The notes below the pieces were generated by a model. The model did no database searches, had not been told where the DNA came from, and was given only the letters and a program-made list of their open reading frames with translations. The position numbers and the translations under genes are program-made. Source: CAWCGU01 sp963795195 (lineage in GTDB: Bacteria > Actinomycetota > Thermoleophilia > Solirubrobacterales > 70-9). Taken from it: 64,000 nucleotides of DNA. Location of the stretch: the NCBI GenBank assembly GCA_963795195.1, contig CAWCGU010000006.1, positions 2,356,001 through 2,420,000 of the forward strand, written 5' to 3'. Below, in pieces: positions 11,389 through 23,100 of the stretch (its first letter is position 1; the number at the start of each line of letters is the position of its first letter).

Positions 11389-14300
11389 CATCCACACCTA
11401 CGGAGGCTTTGGTCAGGTCACGATCAACAACCAGACCGGAATCCCGGTCTCGGTTCAGGACGTCTACACGGGCTCTTCGGATATCGCCGGCACGGTTCGC
11501 AGCTACGTCCAGGTCATCGACCGCCGCCTCTATGATTCAGGCAACCACACGGTTTACGAGTTCACGCCCGGAACCGGTGTCAAGATTTTCCAGGGCGCGG
11601 CGACGCAGACAAAGGAAGAGATCGTCGCGGGCACTGCGACCACAACGCAGGCGTCCTACAACACCGCCTACAACCCCGTCGCCGACCTGCGTTATCGCTG
11701 GGTCCACACGGCGGAGGATCTTCCGCAACAAGGGCCCAGGCGACAACGGGGTGTTCTCGCCCTGGGATTGGCAGTTTTCCCCTCAGGCCATCCGGACGAC
11801 GCCGACAACAACCCGTGGACACCCCAGGCCGGCAGCGTGATCACCGAAGCCAACGCCGTACATCTTCGAACAGCGATCACCGCCCAGATCCTCGGCTACG
11901 GAGCCATCTGGAACATTTTCTACGGCGACTGCGGCAACGACCTCGGCAGCGGCTGCAACTTCGGCTTCCTCAAGAACACCACCAGCACCCAGTTCCACTC
12001 GAACGGGTCGGGTGTCTACACCTACTACTTCCCGGACGAGGCTCGCCTGACACTGACTCAAACCGTCAAGGCCGACAACCCGATCAACATCACCTTCAGC
12101 GGTCACGCCAAGGGCCTGATCAGGATCACCTCGAACTCCTCGGTGCTTGTCGATGGCCAGCTCAACAACCCGAGAGGCCTCACCGAGATCAACGCGACCA
12201 ACGGCGACATCGTCAATGGCGCCCTCGGCACGCTCACCGCCGAGGACATGAGCCTCAACGCGGGCGGCAGAGTCGGAAGCTCCTTGGTGCCTATTGTCGC
12301 CGCGATCACGAGCCCCGACACGCTCAGCGCAACCAGCGGCTCGCAGGGCATCTACATCAAGCTCAGCACGGGAGCCGGTCTCGGCACGATCCGGGCGGGG
12401 AGCGCAGGCAACTGGGGCGACATCGTCATCAGCGCAAGCGGAGATATCACCCGCAGCAGCGGCTCGCCGGTCGTCTCCGGTCGCAACATCACGCTGATCA
12501 CCGACTCCGGCGGCGTCGGCACGATGGCTCGTCCGTTGGTGATCTCGACCCATCCGACGTCGACCGCCAGCGGCGTGGTCTTCGACGGCCTGATTCGAGC
12601 CAAGGCGATTCAGGACATCGTCCTCGTGCAGCCCACCGGCAACGTCTATGTCGACGCGCCCTGCTCAGATGGCAGCACGACCTGCGAGGAGTCGGCGCGT
12701 GTGCCGGGCATCGACTCGTTCGCCGGCAGCGTCTATCTCGAGGCCACCGCCGGCAGCATCTACAGCGCCCGCGACCTGACCTCCGCAAGCATCCTCAGTG
12801 AGGATCAGACCCGCGAGATCTGGGCCAGGCTGAAGCTCACCGGCGCTGACGCCGAGGCGAATCAGAACCTCCAGGTGACTTACTTCGAGGGCCAGGTCGT
12901 TCGCTATTACGACGAGTACTGGCGCCTGCGGGCCAACGGCGAGGTGGTCGGCGACGCCTATGTCCTCGACGATGCCTCGATCATCCTCTACCGCTCGCGA
13001 GCCGCCGCCGCACTCGGACGCTCGCCCTCAGACCTGGAAGTCAAGGGCTACGCGGCATACCTGTACCGTTCCGTTGAGGCCTTCTTTGACAACGAGGCGC
13101 TGCCGGCCGACACCGCCCTCTGCCCGGCCCCCGACCTCACCAACCGCACCTGCCTGCTCGCCGTCGACGCGCCGCTGACCGGTACCAGCCTGACGCCACT
13201 CGGGACCAATTGGCGCACCCAGGCGCCTTTCGTCACCTTCGATGCGTCGTTCGCGTACACGGCCAGCACCGACATTGCGACGGCCCTCAAGGAGGACGGG
13301 ATTTGGGACGAGAACGAGCTGCGTTTCGCGATCGACTTGACGGCCCTGCAGGCTGGGAGCGGCACCCCGGTCGGTGTCACGGCGCCCAACGTTTCCGGCT
13401 TCAACGTCACCCTGGTTGCGGGCGGGCGCATCGGCAAGCCCGCGGCGCCGGTCGAGGCAACGAAGGACGAGATCATCAACGGGTTGCTCAGCGACGAGCA
13501 GATCTCGGCGATCGCTTTGGCGACGGCACCGGGCGACATCACGCTGCTGGGTCGTAACACGGTCACGGGTGCGGTCGCGCCGTTCAGCCTCGTGCCTTCA
13601 ACGAACAGCTATCAGCTGCCTGTGGACACAGAGCTGGTCAGCATCCGGGTCAAGCAGTTTGCGCCGTTCTTCATCGCCTCCACGGGGACGTTCAACGCGA
13701 CGACCACCACCGGTGTCATCTACGTCCAGAGCACGATTTCGGACCTTCACGTCGGGGCGGTAAACGCCGGCGGCGAGGTCAGCCTGACGACACCGCGCAG
13801 CATCCTCAGCGCCGGGACCGCGGCCGTCCAGGTGACCACTCCCGGCGACCTGCGGATGCTGGCGGGGACCGGAGACCTGGTCGGAGCGGTCGGTTCGCCC
13901 GCGCCGACGCCGTTCGTGGTTTCCGTTGGCGGCACCATCACCTCGGTGATCGCCGGCGGCGACCTCAGCATCGAGGATCGAAACGGCGACCTCGTTTTCG
14001 ATCGCGTCTTCGCCGAGGGCGACGCCTGGCTCGAGTCGGTGAACGGCGCCATCACGCAGCGCACCGCCGGCACCGGAATCACAGGCGACTCGATCGACCT
14101 GGCGGCGGCGACCTTGATCGGTTCCGAGGACGTGGTCGTCCAGATCCTTGTCAGTGACGGAGCCTCCGGCACGCTGCGAGCCGTCGCGCCGAGCGGGATC
14201 TACATCCGCAGCGTCTCGAGCATGATCGTCGCGTTCGCCGACTCCGAGCACGGCGACATCCTGCTGGACGTCGGCGGCGACGCCTTGATCGACTACATCC

Positions 14301-16487
14301 GGGCGCCCGAGGGCCTCGTCAGCCTCTTCGCCGACGACGGCATCTTCGACCACCGCGCCCCGGCGTCAGGGCTGCCGACCAACATCGACGCCGACGCCGC
14401 GGTGATCAATGCCCGGACCGGGATCGGCACCCCAACCAACGCGCTCGGCACGCGCATCAACCGGCTCGAGTCGCGCACGGCCGAAGGCGCAGTCTGGGTT
14501 GCGCAGGTCGGTCACCTCGTGATCGGCAACATCACCGACCAGGAAGGCGTCTTCAGCGACGGCACCGGCAACATCCTGGTCATCGGCACGATCGAGATCA
14601 TCGAGCCGATCCGCACCAGCGGCGACAACATCCTGGTTCAGGCGACGGGCAGTGTCATCTTCGGCCCCGCGGGCGCCATCGACGGCGAAGTCGGGACGCC
14701 GATCATCGTCATCATCGCCGGCTCCGCCGGCGGCCCCGGCTTCGTGACCATGCACCCGACCTCCTACGTGGACGCGGTCGGCGGCACGATCCTTGTCGAC
14801 GCCACGCGCGATATCACGCTCAGCCTCCTCAACACCACGGGCGGCATCGACGTGTCCACGCCAGGCGGCTCGATCTTCGACGCAGACACGGCCGGTGCCG
14901 GCGACAACGTCGACGTCGTCGCCACCAACATCGTGCTCTTCGCCTCCGGCTCGATCGGCACCTTCGACAACGACCTCGACGTCAACGAGAGCGGCGCGAT
15001 CGACGCGACCGCGTTCAGCGGCAGCATCTACCTGACCGAGTCGGTCGGCGCCTTCGACGCGCGCCTGATCACCGCCGCGGTCGACATTCGGATCACCACC
15101 CCTGACACGACCGCCGACGGCGAGGACATCCGCCTCGACGAGACGATCGACACGATCGCCGCCGGCGGCACGGTCACGTTGCGTGCCGGCGACGACATCT
15201 TCTCGGTCGGGACGATTGCCGCGGGCGCACAGATCACGATGCTGACCGACTACGGCGACGCCGACGCCGACGGAACCGAGAGCGTCATCGGCGGTTCGAT
15301 CAGCGCACCGCTGATCGAGATCTTCGGCGAGGCCGACGACGACGACATCACCTACACGCCGCACACGATCGTCGGCCACACCGAGATCTGGGGCGGCGCC
15401 GGCGACGACGAGATCTTCATCGACCAGGTGCTGCTCGGCAACCCCAATCCGACCATCGACTTGGCGCACAAGCTGCACGCCGGCGGCACCGGACCCGGTT
15501 CGCTGGTGACCGGCAACGAGGCCACCCGGGCCCGCAACATGATCAACGTCGACGGCCAGGGCGGCCAGGACTACACCCGCGTTGACCTCAACGGTGCTGC
15601 TGGCAGCGACTACATCGTCAACGTTGTCGACTCGGGCGGCGCGGGAGATGCCGCCGACGTGCTGACGATCAACGGTCTCGACACCGCGGCGGACGTCTTC
15701 CTGATTCGCGCCAAGTACTACGACCTGGGCAGCCCCGTCTTCGACGATTCCGCGGACTTCCGCTCACCGGCGTTCGTCGCCCGCCTGCAGCCGAGCGGCG
15801 GTGGCGCTTACGCCGACACGTACGAGCGCGTCAACTACGACCGCACGATCAACGTCCTGCGCATCAACGGACACGGCGGGGAGGACCGCTTCTACGCCGA
15901 CGACACGAGCGCGATCATGACGATCGACGGCGGCGAGGGCGACGACTACTTCCAGATCGGCCAGCTCTTCGGATCGCCACGGGTCTCCGCCGGCGAGTGC
16001 ACCCCCGGTCTGCTCGCAGACCCCTGCGCCTGGAGTGCGAACCAGAATGGCCTCGGTGACGACGAGCTGCTGACGACCCCTGGCACGGTCGCCCCCGACG
16101 ACGAGCTGCGGACGCTTCAGACCACGCGCGGGTTCCTCTCGCGCGGGATCAGCTTCCCGGCCGTCGTCTACGGCGGCAACGGTGACGACGAGTTCGTCGT
16201 CTATTCCAACAAGGCCCTGCTGAAGCTCTTCGGTGAGGCCAACAACGACAGCTTCCTCGTCCGCGCCTTCCTGCTCAAGGACACCGGGGGGGTTGCCGGC
16301 GACGCCACCGAGGTCAACGGCGGCAGCGGCGACGATCGCATCGAGTACAACATCAACGCGCCGCTCTCGATCGACGGCGGTGACGGCGTCGACACGATCA
16401 TCGTCGTCGGCACCGAGGGTCCCGACTCCTTCGTGATCACCTCCGACGCGATCTTCGGCGCCGGTCTGGCGATCACCTACGTCGGCG
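11389..16487 (+). CDS. Giant protein, segment D: filamentous-haemagglutinin-like beta-helix region, then first RTX-like loops
   Basis: Frame 2 is open from about 11389; the first in-frame ATG is at 11768, but that is internal, not a start. A short excursion into frame 3 between about 11720 and 11800 gives a more natural reading (NKGPGDNGVFSPWDWQFSP) and probably marks a compensated error pair. The body has strings of GDI, GNI, GGxI and LTxxxGSI strands (for example GDIVISASGDITRSSG and GSIYLTESVGAFDARL), as in beta-helical exoproteins. From about 15390 glycine/aspartate loops appear (GGAGDDEIFID, GGEGDDYFQIG), typical of RTX calcium-binding turns. The frame switches near 16487 through one extra base in a GGCGG run. 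Confidence 0.75.
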
Positions 16488-19165
16488 GTCGAGCGCGTCG
16501 ACATCGACGGCATGGAGGGCGACGACATGTTCTTCGTGCTCTCGACGAACCCGAACGTGGTCACGACGATCATCGGCGGCCTCGGCTCCGACACCGTCAA
16601 CGTCGGCGGCGATGTCACCGAGCGCATCGTGGCGCTCTCGGTCGAGGGCGTCAGCGGCGTCATCAACCACTCCCTGGGCAGCGTGGATCCGCTCTTCCAC
16701 GGCAGCTTCGCGCCGGGGATCAGGCTCAACGTAGCGACGGGTAACACCGGCGCCCTGCTGGTCGATCAGGGAGCCGATGGCGCGACCACCGTGCTCGAGA
16801 ACGGCTCGCCTTCGGCCGCGACCGACTCCTACACACTCCAGTTCGTCACCCACGTTTCGCTGCTCGAGCTGCCCGGCCACGGCGGCGCCCTGCCGGGTGG
16901 CACGCCGATTAACCCGATGTTCCTGCTGACCTCAACCTCGGAAGGGCATGCCCCGGCGCTCTACAGCTACAACTACGTCGTCGGCGAATGGGAGCGGCAC
17001 GCCGCGATCAATGCCTACCTCAAGGTCGGCGCGGGATACTTCCAGTGGGACGGCGCCGGTTTCTCGACCCGCAACTCGGTCGTCCAGGTCACAGTGTCCG
17101 CAGCGCTGGCACCGTCAGCCGACCTCGCGCACGGAGGCGGGTCGGTCCTGATCTCGACCGACAACTCCACCTGGCTCGAGGCCCTGGTCCTGACCTTCGA
17201 CATGGACGACCTCGGGACCGACGCCTGGGATCTCGAGCGGACCATCTACGTCATGGCCATCGAGGATGAGCTCGCTGAAGGCGAGCGCACCGTAGTCGTC
17301 TCGCACTCGACCCAGAGCGACAATCCGGACTTCGACCGCCTCAACGTCGCCAACGTCGAGGTCCGTGTGATCGACGACGACAAGGCCGGGATCATGCTCG
17401 AGGAGACGGGCCCCGACACGGTCATCGTCGAGGGCGGCGCGACCGACAGGTACACGATCCGGCTGACCAAGGCACCGGACCTCGCTGAGGGTGTCACGGT
17501 CGAGCTCTTCGGCGACTGGAGCCAGATGACGCCTAGCGCTCCACTCGCCGGCCAGGCCCCGAGGCTGACCTCGGCGATGCGGATCAACCAGTTCGGCCAG
17601 CTGGTCGCGGTCTACCTCGTCAGCTTCGACATCGACAACTGGGACGAGGACTTCGTCATCGAGCTGACGGCCGCGAACCCGCAGCTCGATGTCGAGGATC
17701 GCGAGAACCGAATGTTCCGGACGATCTTCCACAACCTCGTTTCGGACGTCGAGACGGGTGGCGAGTACTCGGGTCCGCATGACGTGCGCGAGATCAACGC
17801 CGACATTCGCGACAACGACACGGGCGGCCTGATCGTCACCCAGAGCGGCGGCTCGACGATCGTCGGCGCCAGCCAGAACGACAGCTACACGCTGGAGCTG
17901 ACCCGCCGGCCGACGCACCCGGTCGAGGTCAAGATCATCAGCGACGGCAAGACGCTGATCTCGTCAGCGGATTCGCGCTTCAACGCCGCCACCAACACGG
18001 TCACCTTCGGCACGGATGACTGGGACGACGACGTGATCATCATCGTCAAGGCCAATCCGGAGTTCGACGAAGGCGACCAGGACCAGCCCGAGCAGTTCTT
18101 CGATGCGCAGCCACACACCGTCGCCCAGCTCTTCGGCCCGCTCGTACTCGAGGGCGGCAAGATCGCTGAGCGTCCGGTCACGCCCGGCGTCAAGTTGCCG
18201 ACCGAAACCGACATCCCGCTGCCGCTGATCGTCGTCGCAGTCAACGAGGAGGAGCAGACGGACACGCTCAACGTCTTCAACGACGGCTCCGTCGCCGACG
18301 ACGCTGGCAGCCTCGACCTGATCAGCGTGACCCAGGCTTTCGCCTGGCCCGGATTTACGGCATCGATCTCGGCTCGGTCGAGCGCGACCGACCACGCCCA
18401 CATCTCCGGCCTCGACATGGGTGGTCCGCTGGCGCTCGACTTCGGAACCCTCGCCATCCCGGACGTCCGGATCTTCGCCGCCGGCATCTCCTACAGGGAG
18501 TTCGAGGTCGTCAACATCATGCTCGGCGAGGGCAACGACACGTTCACCGTCGATGCGACGCTCCCGGGCTCGATCACCACCATCCACGGCGGCGGCAACA
18601 CGGTCCTGCCGGGTGGTGCGATGGGCGGCGACCACATCGTCGTCAACCTGACGAACGGCGGCGGCGGCACAGCGGCCCCGCTGATCGTCTTCGGCGACAG
18701 CTCGCAGGACGGCTCCTTCTACAACGCGACCACCGCGATGCTCACCGCCTTCGTGGCCGCCCTCGGTGCCGCTGCCGCCGCGGGTCTGCCGGCGCCGCAG
18801 ACCAACCTCTTCGCCCGCGCCTTCTCCAACGCCGGCAACGACATCATCGATGCTCGCCGCTCCGCGAACTCGGTCGCGATCTACGGCGGCCAGGGCAACG
18901 ACACGATCTACGGCTCGCAGGCCGGCGATCACCTCGCGGGCGGCTCCGGCAACGACACGATCTACGGTGACCACCTGACGCTCGGCGGGCTGATCCCGGG
19001 TGACGGCGGCATCGACCACATCTACGGCGACGACGGCTTCAACGTCGACCTCGTCCGTGAGGTTGTCGCTCTCAACCCAGATCCTGCATCTCGTCAACGA
19101 GCCCCGGGCGCCGGCGACCCGACCACCGCCGACGAGCTGACCGCCGACCATGCTCGACGCCGGGT
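16488..19165 (+). CDS. Giant protein, segment E: Calx-beta-like domains and RTX repeats
   Basis: This is frame 3. It begins with an RTX-like GMEGDDMFFVLS loop. From about 17080 to 18120 there are two or three tandem Calx-beta-like domains, shown by AEGERTVVVS, VRVIDDDKAG, IVEGGATDRYTIRL, ADIRDNDTGGLIV and a second YTLELTRRP strand. The DE-EGxE and IDDD/RDND signatures are those of the Calx-beta calcium-binding fold. After about 18500, GEGNDTFTVD, GGQGNDTIYG and GGSGNDTIYG loops form RTX parallel beta-rolls. Between 19080 and 19170 the frame is uncertain: two single-base steps join LTADH to LHGEGGDDIIFGD. Confidence 0.75.
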
Positions 19166-20145
19166 CAGGACCGGCTTCACGGCGAGGGCGGCGACGACAT
19201 CATCTTCGGCGACCACGGCCGCGTCGAGCAGGTCGCGGGCACCAACCGGATCCTCACCACCGCTCACACCGCTACCACCCAGGTCAACTCCGAGGACATC
19301 AACGACACCGGCGCCGACACGATCCTCGGTGGCACAGGAGACGACGTGCTGATCGGCGGCGGCCGCGGCGACATCATCGACGGCCAGGCAGGCGACGACC
19401 TGATCTTCGGCGACTCCGTGAGGCTGACCCGCCGCCCGGCCGACACGACGACGCTGCGCTTCCAGGAGCTCTCCGGCACCTTGATCTACGCCTACCCGGG
19501 CGGCCTCGGCTCCCCGGCCGGCACCCCGGCTGGAACCCTGCTCGCCGACGGCACCCCGCTGGCTTACCGCGACAGCGGCGGAACGCTGCCGAACTGGGCC
19601 CAGTTCGAGGTCGCCGAGCTCTGGCACACCGCGACGATCGAGGCCGGCAACGGACCCTCGTCGCCGGCCCACTCGAGCTTCGGCAACGACTACATCGCCG
19701 GCGGCGCCGGTGACGACGTCATCTTCGGCCAGCTCGGCGACGACACGATCCAGGGCGACGGCTCGGTCGCGGCCCTAATCGACGCCGACCCGCTGACGAT
19801 CCCCGCCGGCGCCTGGCGCTCGGGCCAGACGCTCGAGAACCCGATCGGCGACCTGACGCTGAATCCCTCCTTCGAGGCCGCAACAGACGGCGACGACTAC
19901 GTGGAGGGCGGCGGCGGCGGCGACGTCATCTTCGGCAACCTCGGCCAGGACGACCTCCTCGGCGGTTCCTCAGACTTCTTCGGGCTCGACACGGCGGCCA
20001 AGCGCCCCGACGGCGGCGACATGATCTTCGGCGGCGCCGGCACCCGCGCCGGGCGAAACGACTACTCGCTCGACCTCGCCTCGCGCCACGCCACCGACGC
20101 CGACGTGATCGTCGCCGACAACGGCGAGATCGTCCGCCTGCTCGA
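19166..20145 (+). CDS. Giant protein, segment F: RTX calcium-binding repeats
   Basis: Frame 2 carries dense RTX nonapeptides: GEGGDDIIFGD, GGTGDDVLIGGGRGDIIDG, GQAGDDLIFGD, GGAGDDVIFGQLGDDTIQGD and GGGGGDVIFGNLGQDDLLGG. They alternate with longer inserts rich in Tyr/Pro/Thr. RTX repeats fold into a beta-roll on binding calcium outside the cell. The reading leaves frame 2 near 20145, where an extra G before AGCTCC creates CTCGAG. After this point the SSDGAALAYNYDLHG strand continues in frame 3. Confidence 0.75.
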
Positions 20146-23100
20146 GCTCCGACGGCGCGGCGCTCGCCTACAACTACGACCTGCACGGCGACCCGGCCGA
20201 CGGCTACGGCCCGCTGCGGATCTCCGTGCGCGGCGTCACCCTGCTCGACTACAGCCCCGGCGGCCCCTCGTTTAACCCGGCGCTGTTCGGCAGCGGCCCC
20301 GTCGCGGGCTGCGGAGCGGACCGCGGCGCCGGCGACGAGGTCCACGGCGAGTCCGGCGACGACGCCGTCTACGGCGGCTGCGGCTCCGACGCCCTCTTCG
20401 GCGACGCCGGCGACGACGACCTGATCGGCGGCTGGGGCAACGACTTCATCTCCGGCGGCACCGGTCAGGACGGCATCCTCGGCGACGACGGCCGCATCTT
20501 CACCTCGCGGGTCGCCGCCGACTACGGCGAGCCGCTGCACGGCGTCGCCGCGACCCCGGCCAGCGAGCTCGACGCCCAGATCTCGGCCCAGCTCGGCGCC
20601 CAGCTGGCGACCCTGAACGTCGCCGGGACCCTCAAGAAGTCGGTCGACCTGACGCCCTTCGGGCTCGACCCCGCCGGCGAGACCCACCCCGACCCCGCCA
20701 CCAACTGGATGCTCGGCGGCGATCCGCTCTTCGATCCCACCCACGCAGACGACATCATCTTCGGCGGCCTCGGTGCCGACTTCCTGCACGGCGGCGCGGG
20801 CGACGACGCGATCAGCGGCGCCGAGGCGCTCGACGAGTCCTACGGCCAGCGCTACGGCGCCAGCGGCGCACTCGAGGGCCGCGTGCGGATCGACTTCTAC
20901 CACCCCTATAACCCCGGCGACGCGCTGCACTTCGGCCCCGACCACGACTACTGGGACCCGGGTCTCGTGCTCGACTCGTCCCAGGCCGGCGCCTCGGCGC
21001 TGATCGACATGTCCGGCCAGCTGGACCGCATGGGTGAGTTCGCCCTCTACGACGAATACGACCCGCGCCGCAAGATCCTCGTCGGCTCCGACGGCAAGGC
21101 GACCAAGGACGGCACGGGCGGCGAGTTCTTCCTCAACTTCGACGCCGTCGACGAAGGCGCCCCGGAGATCCCCTCCGAGGACTGGGGCTACGCGGCCTCA
21201 GACGGTGACGACGCCGTCTTCGGCGACCTCGGCAACGACTGGCTCGTCGGCGGCACCGGCAGGGACTCTCTGTGGGGCGGCTTCGGCAACGACCTGCTGA
21301 ACGCAGACGACAACCTCGAGACCCAGGGTGGCCTCAACGACCGGCCCGACACCCACCCGAGCTACGAGGATCTCGCGTTCGGCGGCGCCGGCCTCGACAT
21401 CCTGATCGCCAACACCGGCGGCGACCGCCTGATCGACTGGCAGGGCGACTGGAACTCCTTCATCGTGCCCTTCAGCTGGTATTCGCTGCCGACCGTCAGC
21501 CGCTGGTTCGTGCCCGAGCTCGACGACCTCGTCTACCGCCTCTCAGATATCCAGCTTCCGCTGCTTTCTTCGGACGGCTGCGCCAACCGCCTCTCTGTGC
21601 AGCTGCAGAGCGGCCCCTGCCGCACGCTCACGCTCGAGGAGTTCCTCTACCAGCTGTCCGCCAGCCAGGGCGCCGACCCGACCCGCGCCGCCGACGCCGG
21701 CACCGACCCCGCGCGCCGCGGCGAGCCGCTCGGTGAGCTCGGCCTGGTGACCCAGCGCGACCGCGGCTACTGGCGCGACCAGGAGGGCATCCCGTCAGAT
21801 CCTCCGGGCCTGATCCCCTTCCAGCGCCGCGATGTCGTCTACTCGGCCGCCTACGAGGACGGCACGACGCTGCCGTGGACGACTCTGGAGAACGGCCTCT
21901 TCGGCGGCGGCAACGTGCTCGATCTGCTCTTCGGCTACAACGGCCGCACAGTTTCCCTGGGCATCCTCAACGTCGTCCTCGGCGGCAGCCCGAATCACGA
22001 CCTGACCCTGTCGTTGCCGGTCGCGACCCTGCGCATCAACGTCACCTCGATCGACGTCACGCTCGGCACCGTCGGCTTCATCGTCAGCCTCGGCGCCCCG
22101 GCCGGCAGCGGGCTGCTCGGCGCGATCAAGTTCGCGGCGCTGCTGCCGGACCTAATGAACTACGTCTACGACGCCGAGGACGTCATCGCCGCGGCGCTCG
22201 CCAACTCGCTCAGTGGCACCACCGGCGTCACCTTCGGCCAAGTGGTCGGCGTGATCGGCGATGGCCTCTTCGCGGGCCTGACGACGCCGCTCAGCTCGCT
22301 CACACCCAACCTCGGGATGGGTGCGCTCGCGACCGCGATCACGGCGCTCTCGAGCATTCTGGTGATGACCACGTCCACCCTGACAACGGCGGCGACGGTT
22401 GGTTTGCTCGCGGCCGTCCCATCGGTCGTCTCGCCGTTCGTGGGCGCGATCAACGCTCTGACGCCGACGTTGACGAGCTTGGCGTCCGCTTTGATCCAGC
22501 CTCTGACCGGCGCGATCGCCGGCGTCGCGGCCCAGCTGAGCAGCGCCGGCATCGCTTTGCTCACCTCGTTGACGGGCGCGGCGATCTCGATCGCCGACGC
22601 TTTCTCCGGCGTGGTGGCGGCGGTTGGCGGACCGCTCCAGGCCATCTTCCTGATCCTGATGCCGGATGCCAGCACGACGATCCCCACCGAGATGAGCACG
22701 ATGGGCCCGAGCGGGCCGAGTACCTCCCCGGGCTTCGGCGACTCGCCGCCGAGCCAACTGGTCGGCGGGCTGGTCGTGGTGATCGGCGTCGCGGCGGGTG
22801 AGGCAGCCGGGGTTGCCGCTAACGCGGTCGTGCCGGTTGCGGAGTTCGTCAACGGGAAGCTGGCGCTGGTGATCGTCCCCGTCACCGCCGTCGTCGGGGA
22901 GGCGATGGAGCCTGCTGGCCACATCATCAACTTCATCACGGTGCTGACAATCTCCGTCAGCGGCCTGATCTCTCACCTCACAGAGCCGATCACCTACATC
23001 GCGAACCGCCTGCCGCTGCTGATCGACCCGCTGACTGCGCTGATCATCCACTTCATCGACCCGGTGACCGGATTGGCCGAGGAGCTGCCCGCTCTGCTGG

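Noticed and set aside
4100..20200. Programmed ribosomal frameshifting as the cause of the frame changes in the giant gene
   Set aside because: Sites share no slippery heptamer or downstream structure, there are at least nine of them, and the same +1 class occurs in unrelated genes on both strands.
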